The notes under the pieces were generated by a model. The model did no database searches and was not told the DNA's origin. It saw nothing but the letters and a program-made list of their open reading frames with translations. From Bradyrhizobium valentinum (GTDB lineage: Bacteria; Pseudomonadota; Alphaproteobacteria; Rhizobiales; Xanthobacteraceae): DNA of 56,837 nt. The stretch is from positions 1 through 56,837 of the forward strand of contig NZ_LLXX01000180.1 of assembly GCF_001440405.1 (NCBI RefSeq), written 5' to 3'. The translations under genes and the position numbers were made by a program. Shown piece after piece: positions 34,097-41,720 of this stretch (position 1 is the stretch's first letter; the number at the start of each line of letters is the position of its first letter).

Positions 34097-35278
34097 TTGA
34101 ACATCCTGCTATTGACCAGCGAGTTCGCTCCCGCGATGGGAGGAATTGGGACTTACGCCCGCGAAATCGCGGCGGCCGCCAGTCGGCTCGGCGCCAAGGT
34201 CACCGTGGTGGCGCCCGATTACGCGCGGCAGACCGACGATGACGATCGGTCGCTGCCCTTCGAGGTCGTTCGATTTCGCGGCGGTCTCCATTCAATGCGC
34301 GACATGCCGCGCAAGATCATGCTGGCGCGCCGCGGCGTCCGCGGTGATCGATACGATGTGGTCCATGCTGCCGATTGGCCGTTCTTCATTCCGCTCGCGC
34401 TTTCGAGATGGCGGACACCCGCGCGGGTATTGATGACGGTGCATGGCACCGAGATCAACGAAACGCAGACGCCGCTGAAACGCATGGCGATACGCAGCGC
34501 CGGGGTGTTCGGGCCGCGAACGGAGGTCGTCGCCAACAGCCGCTTTACCGAGATTCTGTTCCGCGAGCGGTTTGCCGTCGACCCGCGCAGGATCAGCGCT
34601 ATCAATCTGGGCGTATCGGAATTCTGGTTCGGCGCGCAAAGGAAACGCCGCGAGGTTCGCCTGGCCTATCGTCTGCCGGAAGACCGGCTGGTGATGATCA
34701 CGGTCGCGCGGATCACGCGCCGCAAGGGCCATCATCTGACCCTCGATGCACTGTCGCGACTTCCCGACGACCTGCGCGATCGCATCACGTGGCTCGTGAT
34801 CGGCCCGGACGGCGAAGGCGATTATGTCGGCGATCTCAAACGGGCTGCCGGCCAGGCGGCCTGCGACATTCGTTTCCTCGGCCCGCAGCCGAACGAGGAA
34901 ATCCGCGATCTCTACGCGGCGTCGGATTTCTTCTGCCTGACGGGACTCCCGGACGCCACCGGCCGGGTGGAGGGATTTGGCTTGGTCTATCTCGAGGCCG
35001 GAGCCGCCGGCCTGCCGAGTGTTGCAACGGACGTCGGCGGGGTGCCTGACGCCGTGCTCGCCGACGAAACCGGAATTCTCGTGCCGCCGTCGGTGGAGAG
35101 CATCTCGCAGGCGATCGCTGAGCTCGCCGCGGATCGGGGCCTGCGCGCCATTCTCGCGGCGGGCGCATCCGCCCATGCCCGTGCCCTTTCATGGGAACGG
35201 TGCGCGGCGACAACCTATGGCCTGGCCTATGCCGGCAAGCGGACATCCGCGGGCCTCGCCTTCGGAACAGTGGCATGA
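34097..35278 (+). CDS. Glycosyltransferase family 4 (third in locus)
   Basis: A 393-residue GT-B transferase beginning NILLLTSEFAPAMGGIGTYA, the classical start of the acceptor domain with a Gly-rich loop. The donor domain holds MITVARITRRKGHHLTLDAL, FCLTGLPDATGRVEGFGLVY and LVYLEAGAAGLPSVATDVGG. The E-x7-E Glu residues are in EGFGLVYLEAG. The start is TTG at 34097, with GAGGG upstream and ten bases after the preceding stop. An ATG at 34061 lies inside the previous gene. Similar to the mannosyl/glucosyltransferases of EPS clusters. Overlaps the next small gene by four bases. Confidence 0.87.
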   Translation: MNILLLTSEFAPAMGGIGTYAREIAAAASRLGAKVTVVAPDYARQTDDDDRSLPFEVVRFRGGLHSMRDMPRKIMLARRGVRGDRYDVVHAADWPFFIPLALSRWRTPARVLMTVHGTEINETQTPLKRMAIRSAGVFGPRTEVVANSRFTEILFRERFAVDPRRISAINLGVSEFWFGAQRKRREVRLAYRLPEDRLVMITVARITRRKGHHLTLDALSRLPDDLRDRITWLVIGPDGEGDYVGDLKRAAGQAACDIRFLGPQPNEEIRDLYAASDFFCLTGLPDATGRVEGFGLVYLEAGAAGLPSVATDVGGVPDAVLADETGILVPPSVESISQAIAELAADRGLRAILAAGASAHARALSWERCAATTYGLAYAGKRTSAGLAFGTVA

Positions 35279-35688
35279 AGCAGATGGTCGCGACCGCCAT
35301 GCTGCTTGCGCTCGCGACTGGCGCGGCGGGGGCGGATAGCGAGAACTGTCGCAAGAGCCGCGAGTATCTCCTGGGAACTCCTGGCGGGGAGCTATCCCTG
35401 ACGCCGCAGGCCTACAACGACCTGTTCAAGACCTGCATCGCGACATCGGCCATGTCCAACGTGAAGGATGCATACATCCTGAGAGATGGCGGCATCGCCG
35501 TGATCCCCAAACAGGACAGCGTTTCGGCAACGGCCGCCACGCTTGCGCAGTTCTGCGACGCTCATCCGCACGGCGTGCTGCGCTTCATCACGGCTAAGGA
35601 AAAGCTTTCCATCCGCTCCGTAACCGACGTCGCACGGATGTCGTCGACCTCGTCGACGCCTTGCAAGAAAATCAAGGGTCTTTCATAG
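35275..35688 (+). CDS. Small exported protein with four cysteines, EPS operon
   Basis: A 137-residue protein with a clear Sec signal (MVATAMLLALATGAAGADS) followed by a mature part of about 117 residues. It has four cysteines (ENCRKS, KTCIATS, QFCDAHP, TPCKKIK), enough for two disulfides in the periplasm. I do not recognise the family firmly. The overall pattern, with a LAQFCDAHPHGVLRF segment, is loosely like Rap1a/Tai-type small periplasmic proteins, but that is a weak guess. The ATG overlaps the stop of the preceding glycosyltransferase gene (ATGA), so it is the last gene of that rightward operon. Confidence 0.7.
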   Translation: MKQMVATAMLLALATGAAGADSENCRKSREYLLGTPGGELSLTPQAYNDLFKTCIATSAMSNVKDAYILRDGGIAVIPKQDSVSATAATLAQFCDAHPHGVLRFITAKEKLSIRSVTDVARMSSTSSTPCKKIKGLS

Positions 35689-35710
35689 GCCCGCGCGCGC
35701 TTTCGAAGTC

Positions 35711-36691
35711 TCACTTTTGCCGATTGTAGTATTCCGGCATGGCGTGCGGATCCATCGCCTGTTCGGCCCTGCGACCGAGAAAGAAGAAGCCGCTGGCTGC
35801 GTCTGCCGCGGCCCGGCCACGGCCGAACGCGTCGAGATACCTGATCCAGAAGAACGGCAGCACGATCAGGCGTGACAGCTTGTTGCCCGCGCCGAGCGCG
35901 CGCGAGAAATAGCGGATCGACCATGTCAGCGCCACGCCGGCGCCGCCGACCGGCCCGGCGCTGATTTCGGAAAATCGCCTGAACAGCCAGCGGTGGCCGC
36001 TCTGCGTGAAACGCGAGAAATCGTAGGCCCGCTCATGGACCTGCTGCATGAATGGCGTCTCTGCGTACACCAGGCCCTCCAGCCGGAGCACACGATGCAA
36101 CTCGGCAACGACGGTCGCGGGTTCCAACACGTGTTCCAGCACCGCCTGCACCCAGACACCATCGAACACGCCGTCCTCGAACGGCAGTTTGTGGGCGTCG
36201 GCCACCAGCACGGTGTACGGCGAGGCATAGACGTCGGTGCCGACGAGTTCGATGGAATCATCCCGGTAGAGTTCGTCTGCGCCCGAACCGATCGTCCCGC
36301 CGCCGACCACGAGCACGACAGGCCGCTTCGACTCCCGCTTCAGCAGATCGATGAATTTCGTGGTGTTGGAGACTGCCACCGGGTTACCCCCGAAGGTAAG
36401 GCGATGCAGCCGCGATCCGATGGAACGGCGGCTGACGTCCCGCTGCAGCACCGAGCCGCTCTCGGCATCGTACATTCTGCGTTCAAAAATGCTGTCTGCA
36501 AAATCGATCAGCACCGGTTGCGCGCCGATCATGGGAAACCCGGCCCTGCTATATTCGCAGGCACGGTTCGAACAGGACGGCTGTGACCACGCGTTCCGCA
36601 GCGCCGACGAACAGCGAGGACAGCGAAGACGTTGCTTCCAGTTAGCAGGTTCCGTATTCGCTACCGAATGATCGACGGTAGAAAGCTGCAA
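35711..36691 (-). CDS. Class I SAM-dependent methyltransferase with N-terminal zinc ribbon
   Basis: A 326-residue protein. Near the N-terminus, CPRC and a second pair (CSNRAC) resemble a small zinc ribbon of the Trm112 type. The methyltransferase part follows: VLVVGGGTIGSGADELY as motif I, LVGTDVYAS as the acidic loop, DAHKLPFEDGVFDGVWVQAV as motif II/III, then HVLEPATVVAELHRVLRLEG. This is the usual profile of methyltransferases acting on sugars or small molecules. The start is TTG at 36691 after GAGG. A TTG at 36742 would add 17 residues. It converges on the EPS operon and may act on the same polymer. Confidence 0.78.
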   Translation of the reverse strand: MQLSTVDHSVANTEPANWKQRLRCPRCSSALRNAWSQPSCSNRACEYSRAGFPMIGAQPVLIDFADSIFERRMYDAESGSVLQRDVSRRSIGSRLHRLTFGGNPVAVSNTTKFIDLLKRESKRPVVLVVGGGTIGSGADELYRDDSIELVGTDVYASPYTVLVADAHKLPFEDGVFDGVWVQAVLEHVLEPATVVAELHRVLRLEGLVYAETPFMQQVHERAYDFSRFTQSGHRWLFRRFSEISAGPVGGAGVALTWSIRYFSRALGAGNKLSRLIVLPFFWIRYLDAFGRGRAAADAASGFFFLGRRAEQAMDPHAMPEYYNRQK

Positions 36692-37265
36692 AGAAAGACC
36701 TCGTATATCATTTCTTGCGCCCTGCCCGCTCCTGGTTCGCAATCGATGCTATTTCGAATGCGATAACAGCGCAACAATGCGGGGCCGGGGAACAATTCGG
36801 ATGGTTGCAATGTGGATGTCGCAGGCAGGTGCAGCCAGACGCCACCGTGAGGGCATGCCGAAACGCAACGCACGAACCCGCCCTGTTGTTTCGAACAAAA
36901 TTCTAGGATTGCTCAAAACGCCTACCCACCGGCTTGCTTCGCATGGCGAACCGGCCGGCCGCACCGGCCTCAGCAACCCAGCATTCACGACACGACCGAT
37001 TGGGGGTTCCTGGTCACGTCATGTCCAGTGGTGTGGGCGGATTACAAGACTCCCCTTCGCTCATGTTTGCGTTGATCGCGGCCGGATATGCGGCTCACCG
37101 ATAAAATTGTTTGATAGCTGATAGAAGCAACCTTTGATACCTCGCAAGAATAACCTTTGATACCTCGCAAGAATAATGTCAGTTAAGACTGAGCGATCGT
37201 GTTGCTGCGGGCCGATTTGCTCAGGGCCCTCACAAGAACTGCCCGATATCCATGGAGTGAACTCG
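36692..37265. other. Gene-free stretch before the solute-binding protein gene
   Basis: Some 574 bp carry no supported gene. Several frames stay open for 60-115 codons, but their translations are Arg/Pro-rich, lack ribosome-binding sites and show no family features. The right end contains a perfect 23-bp tandem duplication (37131-37176) upstream of the solute-binding protein. The promoter of that gene must lie here. Confidence 0.5.
37131..37176. repeat. Perfect 23-bp tandem duplication
   Basis: The unit CCTTTGATACCTCGCAAGAA plus TAA occurs twice back to back (37131-37153 and 37154-37176), about 90 bp before the solute-binding protein start. It may be a recent slippage duplication in a leader or operator. 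Confidence 0.85.
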
Positions 37266-38171
37266 ATGCGTCTGTTTGCGGTGATGATCGTGGCTGCCCT
37301 GACGACCGTGTCTGCAAATGCAGGCGAACTGACGGGAACGCTCCAGAAGATCAAGGAGACGAACAGAATCATCCTCGGCATTCAGGAAGCCTCGGTGCCG
37401 TTCAGCTATCTGGACGGGGATCAAAAAGCGATTGGATACGCCGTCGATATTTGCATGAGGATCGTCGACGCGGCCAAGCGCGAACTCAAAGCACCGAACA
37501 TTGCCGTCGAGACGCTTCCGGTCACGTCGTCCAATCGCATTCCGCTCATGATGAACGGAACGGTCGATCTCGTCTGTTCTTCCACCACCAACAATGCCGA
37601 GCGGCAGCGCCAGGTAGCGTTCACAAATTCGCATTTCCTGTCGGCGACCCGCTTTGCCGCGAGGAAATCCGACAACATCACAACGATCGACCAGTTGAAA
37701 GGCAAGCCTGTTGTCGCGATATCGGGCTCGACCAACATGGTGCAGCTCAACCAGGTCAATACCGTACGAAATCTCGGCATCACGGCGCTCGCCGCCAAGG
37801 ACCAGGCGGAGGCGTTTCTCATGCTGGAGACCGGCCGCGCGGCCGCCTACGTCCTCGATGACGTACAACTCGCCGTCGCGATCGCGAGATCAAAGGACCC
37901 CTCTGCCTACATGATCAGCGAGGAAACCTTATCCAAGGCCGAACCTTATGGGATCATGCTGCGCAAAGACGATGCCCCCTTCAAGGCCTTGGCCGATCGA
38001 GCGACCGCGGAGCTATACAAGAGCCCGGAGATTGAAGCGATCTACAGAAAGTGGTTCGAATCGCCGGTGCCGCCCAACAGCCTCAATTTCAAGACTCCGA
38101 TGTCGGCGGTTTTGCGCAAGGCGCTTGCACATCCATCAGACAGTCCGGACCCTGCAAGCTACGAGCGTTGA
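37266..38171 (+). CDS. Periplasmic amino-acid-type solute-binding protein
   Basis: A 301-residue protein of the SBP_bac_3 family, which captures polar amino acids for ABC transporters. A Sec signal (RLFAVMIVAALTTVSANAGE) leads into LGIQEASVPFSYLDGDQKAI, followed by the ligand motif GYAVDICMRIVDA and the hinge strand VDLVCSSTTNNAERQRQVAF. It resembles glutamate/aspartate binding proteins (GltI/AatJ type). The ATG at 37266 has GGAG upstream and begins the signal. No permease or ATPase genes lie nearby, so it either works with a transporter encoded elsewhere or senses ligand. Upstream is the 23-bp tandem repeat. Confidence 0.88.
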   Translation: MRLFAVMIVAALTTVSANAGELTGTLQKIKETNRIILGIQEASVPFSYLDGDQKAIGYAVDICMRIVDAAKRELKAPNIAVETLPVTSSNRIPLMMNGTVDLVCSSTTNNAERQRQVAFTNSHFLSATRFAARKSDNITTIDQLKGKPVVAISGSTNMVQLNQVNTVRNLGITALAAKDQAEAFLMLETGRAAAYVLDDVQLAVAIARSKDPSAYMISEETLSKAEPYGIMLRKDDAPFKALADRATAELYKSPEIEAIYRKWFESPVPPNSLNFKTPMSAVLRKALAHPSDSPDPASYER

Positions 38172-38261
38172 GGGGGTCTACGGGCCTACGGCCACCAGCA
38201 CGCTCCACGAGACGTCGCTTTCGCCGACCTGTCCGTGTTCTCAGGCAGAGCGGTGTGACGG

Positions 38262-39509
38262 TCACAGGTCCTTTTCGGCGAGCTCGCGAAACTCGTCGGG
38301 AACGGAACGAGAGGTGCCCAGCGTCACCGAGCCGTATCCAATTGCATCCCATCCGAAGCGATCGCGGATCTTATCGACGGCACGGTCGGCCGCCCATCGT
38401 GCCATGCCAATTTTGGTGCCGGGGCAGCGGCGTTCATCTTGAAGTCCAAGCGGAAGTTCAAGCTCCAGATCCCAGTGCTCTTCGAGATGCGACACAGAGA
38501 TCGCCAGCAGCGAGATGGTCTTCTCATCCGGGTGTTCTGCGAGGGCCGCGCGCACCAGATCCCCGGCAATCTCGGCGAGGATCACGGTCGCGGAAATCGG
38601 TGCGTCGAGCGTCATCGACCGGGTGACCGATTTCAGATTGGCGAAGCGAACGCGGACCGTCACGGTTCGGCCAGGCCTGGATTTGGCGCGGAGCCGGCTG
38701 CCGATTCGGTCAGCGAGGTGCAGCAGGGTTGGTCTAAAAACGTGCTCTTCGGCAGGCTTCCTGCCAATTGCCGATTGCGCTCCTGCCGATCGAGCCCGGC
38801 GGCGAACCTTGATTTCCCGTCGATCGCGATTCCATGCCAGCGCTGCAAGTTTCTCTCCTGCCGCGGGACCGAGCAACCGCTCAAGCGACCATCCCGGTGT
38901 CTTTGCCAACTGCCCGATAGTCAGCACGCCCATCTCGGCGAGCCGCGCCTTCGTGACCGGACCCACTCCCCACATCAACTCGACAGGCAGGCGGTGAAGG
39001 AATTCCAGCTCGATCTCGGGATCGACGATCAGCAGTCCGTCGGGCTTGGCCACTTGCGAGGCAATTTTTGCCAGATGCTTGGTGCGCGCCACTCCGACTG
39101 AGATCGGAAGGCCCAGCTCCGCTCGCACGCGCCGGCGAATCGCTTTTGCAATTTCGTCGGGCGGACCGAAGAGATGGGTGCAGCCCGCAACGTCGGCAAA
39201 GGCCTCGTCAATGGAAATCCGTTCCACGAGCGGCGTGAAATCGCCGATAACCTTGATGGCGGCGTCGCCCAACCGTTGGTATTCCCTAAAATGCCCGCCG
39301 ACAAAGATGAGTTGCGGACAGAGTTCGCACGCTTGCCGGCCCGCCATGCCGCCGCGAACTCCAAAGGCTTTAGCTTCGTAAGAAGCGGCAAGCACAACGC
39401 CACCACCGACGGCAATGGGTTTGCCGCGCAACGAAGGGTCAAGCAGTTGCTCTACCGAGGCATAGAAAGCATCAAGATCCGCATGCAGGATGGTGGCTGT
39501 CGTTGCCAT
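38262..39509 (-). CDS. dinB: DNA polymerase IV (Y-family translesion polymerase)
   Basis: Error-prone polymerase that bypasses damaged template. The 415-residue product carries the catalytic motifs DLDAFYASVEQ near the N-terminus and RISIDEAFADVAG near residue 100, then SVGVARTKHLAKIASQVAKP. The helix-hairpin-helix region MWGVGPVTKARLAEMG and the little-finger domain follow. The beta-clamp-binding tail is not obvious. The frame is open to 39575, but the ATG at 39509 precedes the conserved core. A LexA box sits 47 bp upstream, so the gene should be induced by DNA damage. Downstream is the convergent solute-binding protein. Confidence 0.93.
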   Translation of the reverse strand: MATTATILHADLDAFYASVEQLLDPSLRGKPIAVGGGVVLAASYEAKAFGVRGGMAGRQACELCPQLIFVGGHFREYQRLGDAAIKVIGDFTPLVERISIDEAFADVAGCTHLFGPPDEIAKAIRRRVRAELGLPISVGVARTKHLAKIASQVAKPDGLLIVDPEIELEFLHRLPVELMWGVGPVTKARLAEMGVLTIGQLAKTPGWSLERLLGPAAGEKLAALAWNRDRREIKVRRRARSAGAQSAIGRKPAEEHVFRPTLLHLADRIGSRLRAKSRPGRTVTVRVRFANLKSVTRSMTLDAPISATVILAEIAGDLVRAALAEHPDEKTISLLAISVSHLEEHWDLELELPLGLQDERRCPGTKIGMARWAADRAVDKIRDRFGWDAIGYGSVTLGTSRSVPDEFRELAEKDL

Positions 39510-39555
39510 CCGACCGTTCGCCCATGACGTTTTCGAAGAGGGTTCTCGCAGACAA

Positions 39556-39570
39556 GAACATAATGAGAAC
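39556..39570 (-). promoter_or_regulatory. LexA (SOS) box upstream of dinB
   Basis: On the minus strand the sequence is GTTC-N7-GTTC (GTTCTCATTATGTTC), a perfect match to the alphaproteobacterial LexA operator. It lies 47 bp before the dinB ATG and in its promoter, predicting SOS induction. Confidence 0.82.
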
Positions 39571-39638
39571 AGCAACGACGAGTGTCAAGTGATCGGTGAA
39601 GATTTCGCGCTCCTTAAAGGCGGCTCGGCACTCGGCGG

Positions 39639-39682
39639 TAGAGCACCTGGCGATAGAGCACTGGCGATAGAGCACTTGGCGA
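39639..39682. repeat. Three short tandem units of 14-15 bp
   Basis: TAGAGCACCTGGCGA, TAGAGCACTGGCGA and TAGAGCACTTGGCGA follow one another, then degrade to TAGATCGG. They fill the space between the cyclase stop and the dinB promoter. They may be slippage products or a binding-site array. Confidence 0.75.
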
Positions 39683-39693
39683 TAGATCGGCAT

Positions 39694-40884
39694 TCAACCG
39701 TGATACGCAAACAGCTCGATTGGGTCGTTGAAGCCGCGCACCGGATATTCGCCGACGCGTTCGAGATCGAAATCGCTTGCGACAAGATCGGCGAATGCGC
39801 GGGACAGCAGCACCGTTCTCCCCAATTGTTTGGTGAGGGCTTCCAGGCGCGACGCCATGTTGACCGCAGGACCGATAACGGTGAAGTCGAGCCGGCTGCG
39901 CGACCCGATATTGCCGTACATGACGTCTCCGACGTGGACGCCGATGCCGTAATTCAGCGGCGCACGACCATTTCCGCTGTTCTTTTCGTTCAGGGCAATC
40001 ATGGCCTGGCGGGCTTCGGCCACGGCATGCAGCAGATTTGCGCAGGCCGACGGCTGGCTCAGCGGAAAAATGGCGAGCAGGCCATCGCCGATGAATTTCA
40101 GTATTTCCCCGCCATGCCGCGCAATCGGCTCCGACATCGCGTCGAAATAGCCGTTAAGAAGATCAATGACGTCATCGCGGGGCCAGTTGTCGGAGATCCT
40201 GGTGAAGTCGCGCAGATCGCAGATCATGATGGCGGCGCGCACCGTCGTCCCGCTTCCGCGCCTGGTGGCGCCGGCCAGAATGAGCTCGCTGGCATGCGAG
40301 CCGACGTAGGTTTCGAGTAGCGTGCGCGCCAGACGGTTCTTGACACGGATTTCGCTGACCAGCGCCAGAGCCGGCAACAGCTTCAACAGGCCGGCGATAT
40401 GCGCGTCGTCGAAACCTCCCGGGTGGTCGGTTGCAAAGGTCACGATATGCCGCTTGCCGAGCGTATGGTACAGCGGCCACGCGACATAGTCGGTCAGGCC
40501 TTTCTCCCGCATCTCGTCATAGACGGCGTGCTTGCGGCCCAGCGAGGGATCGCGTGCGAGATTCTCGCGCACCTCGGTGGCGCCGTCATAGATTTCGTTG
40601 GCGGGACTATCGATGTATTCGGATCGCTCCCTGACGTCGTAGTCTACTCTCGAAATCTCGGCCTCGCGCATCCCGTCGGCCCACATGATCCGGGCGCCAA
40701 GCCATTGCGGATGGTGGATCAGGATATGAAGCGAAGCCCGCTTGACGGGAATGCCCGCTCGCTGGAGCCGGATACACAGTTCAGCGAAAATATTATCAAT
40801 GAAGCGCTCATCGCGGGTGCCGTTTGTCAGCCAGTGCACAACGTCGCCGTGCGCGGCGACTGGATCGATGGGCGGCGCGTTCAT
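39694..40884 (-). CDS. Class III adenylate/guanylate cyclase, soluble
   Basis: A 396-residue cytosolic protein with no membrane helix. The first 210 residues form an uncharacterised sensor-like region (GTRDERFIDNIFAELCIRLQ, then MREKGLTDYVAWPLYHTLGK, GAF-like in feel). The cyclase domain follows: the first metal Asp in IMICDLRDFTRISD, the second in LKFIGDGLLAIFP, the GIGVHVGDVMYGNIGS loop, and DFTVIGPAVNMASRLEAL. It should make cAMP from ATP. The ATG at 40884 follows AGGAGCAAGAT. A longer frame to 40983 would add a basic, unlike lead. Sensor ligand unknown. Confidence 0.88.
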   Translation of the reverse strand: MNAPPIDPVAAHGDVVHWLTNGTRDERFIDNIFAELCIRLQRAGIPVKRASLHILIHHPQWLGARIMWADGMREAEISRVDYDVRERSEYIDSPANEIYDGATEVRENLARDPSLGRKHAVYDEMREKGLTDYVAWPLYHTLGKRHIVTFATDHPGGFDDAHIAGLLKLLPALALVSEIRVKNRLARTLLETYVGSHASELILAGATRRGSGTTVRAAIMICDLRDFTRISDNWPRDDVIDLLNGYFDAMSEPIARHGGEILKFIGDGLLAIFPLSQPSACANLLHAVAEARQAMIALNEKNSGNGRAPLNYGIGVHVGDVMYGNIGSRSRLDFTVIGPAVNMASRLEALTKQLGRTVLLSRAFADLVASDFDLERVGEYPVRGFNDPIELFAYHG

Positions 40885-40986
40885 ATCTTGCTCCTGGGCT
40901 GTGGCCTGGATCGACGGTACAGGATATGTCGTGTCGCCGCTCGGCGGCGTCAACGGAGTGCGCCGCAATCTCCTTGCACACACCGG

Positions 40987-41136
40987 TTGTCGACGGAGCC
41001 GCTCGCTGCGGAAAAGGTCGAGCTGCTGACGGAAACGCTCAACAACGCCGAGGATCGTAATGAGGCCGCGGAAGCAACCTGCGCGCTGGTTGAGAGGATA
41101 ACGCTGCGCCGTGGCCCGAACCGCGGCGAAAATTGA
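40987..41136 (+). pseudogene. Possible C-terminal scrap of a site-specific serine recombinase
   Basis: A 50-residue stretch reads like the end of a large serine recombinase: EPLAAEKVELLTETLNNAED, then RNEAAEATCALVERITLRRG, then PNRGEN and a stop. The pattern of a helix followed by LVERITL and a Gly-rich turn is usual there. No start, no catalytic domain and no ribosome-binding site are present. Upstream the frame runs antisense through the cyclase gene. It is likely a leftover of a lost mobile element. Assignment is from memory of the family, not a search. Confidence 0.4.
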
Positions 41137-41290
41137 CGCTGTGATGCGCTGTGGTGAAAGGGCTGTGTCCTACGCGATATAACGTCACCACGAATAAATT
41201 CCGCTGGCCTCCTGATCGCCGGAAGTCGCATTGCAGGATGCCGTTCCTCCATGCCGCCGGCCATCACGCGGGGTTTGTCGGCTTACCCTC

Positions 41291-41324
41291 AAAACGAAAA
41301 CCCCAGCCGCGAGGGCTGGGGTTT
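41291..41324 (-). terminator. Intrinsic terminator of tRNA-fMet
   Basis: Read leftward, an 11-bp stem AAACCCCAGCC / GGCTGGGGTTT with a five-base loop is followed by TTTTCGTTTT. It ends 11 bases past the tRNA CCA end, a clear Rho-independent terminator for the tRNA transcript. Confidence 0.85.
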
Positions 41325-41334
41325 CGCAATTGTT

Positions 41335-41411
<77 letters not shown>

Positions 41412-41579
41412 TTAAACCGTTGCACTGCCTTCGAAAACCGGACCGGAAGTGAACCGGCCAACGCGTGTTCGGCGCCGATCGATCCCGTCCGGAGGCTTCC
41501 TGAGAAGGCAACCCGGGCAAAGCCATCGGGTGCGAGGGGTATGTATCAACGTCGCCCTGCTTTGGAAAGGGGCAAGGAC

Positions 41580-41673
41580 CCGCTTTTGCAGATTTTATGA
41601 CAGTAAAAACGGGGGCTTGGAGCGCCAAAACCGCCCCCTGGAACCGCTCTTGCCATAAACGCTGCAAAAGCGG
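41580..41673. repeat. 94-bp nested palindromic element
   Basis: The left arm (41580-41602) and right arm (41651-41673) are inverted repeats matching at 20 of 23 positions, including a perfect 12-bp end CCGCTTTTGCAG / CTGCAAAAGCGG. Inside are GGGGGC (41611-41616) pairing with GCCCCC (41633-41638) and TTGG/CCAA around a four-base loop. The whole element could fold into a long cruciform or RNA hairpin. It lies in the gene-free 309 bp between the tRNA and the GMC dehydrogenase. Confidence 0.8.
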
Positions 41674-41681
41674 AGTTTTGC

Positions 41682-41700
41682 GGCGGCCAGGCAGGCCGCC
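41682..41700. repeat. Perfect 7-bp hairpin before the GMC dehydrogenase start
   Basis: GGCGGCC and GGCCGCC flank AGGCA and end 20 bases before the start codon, next to the GGGGGGA ribosome-binding site. It could hide or expose that site in the mRNA. Confidence 0.5.
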
Positions 41701-41720
41701 AGAACAAAAATTCGGGGGGA

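Noticed and set aside
37003..37045. Sequence resembling an insertion-sequence end (TGGTCACGTCATGTCCAGTG)
   Set aside because: No matching inverted partner, target duplication or transposase remnant was found nearby.
36777..37121. A 114-codon open frame in the gap before the solute-binding protein
   Set aside because: Composition is Arg/Gly-rich with no ribosome-binding site, and the frame crosses sequence that looks intergenic.
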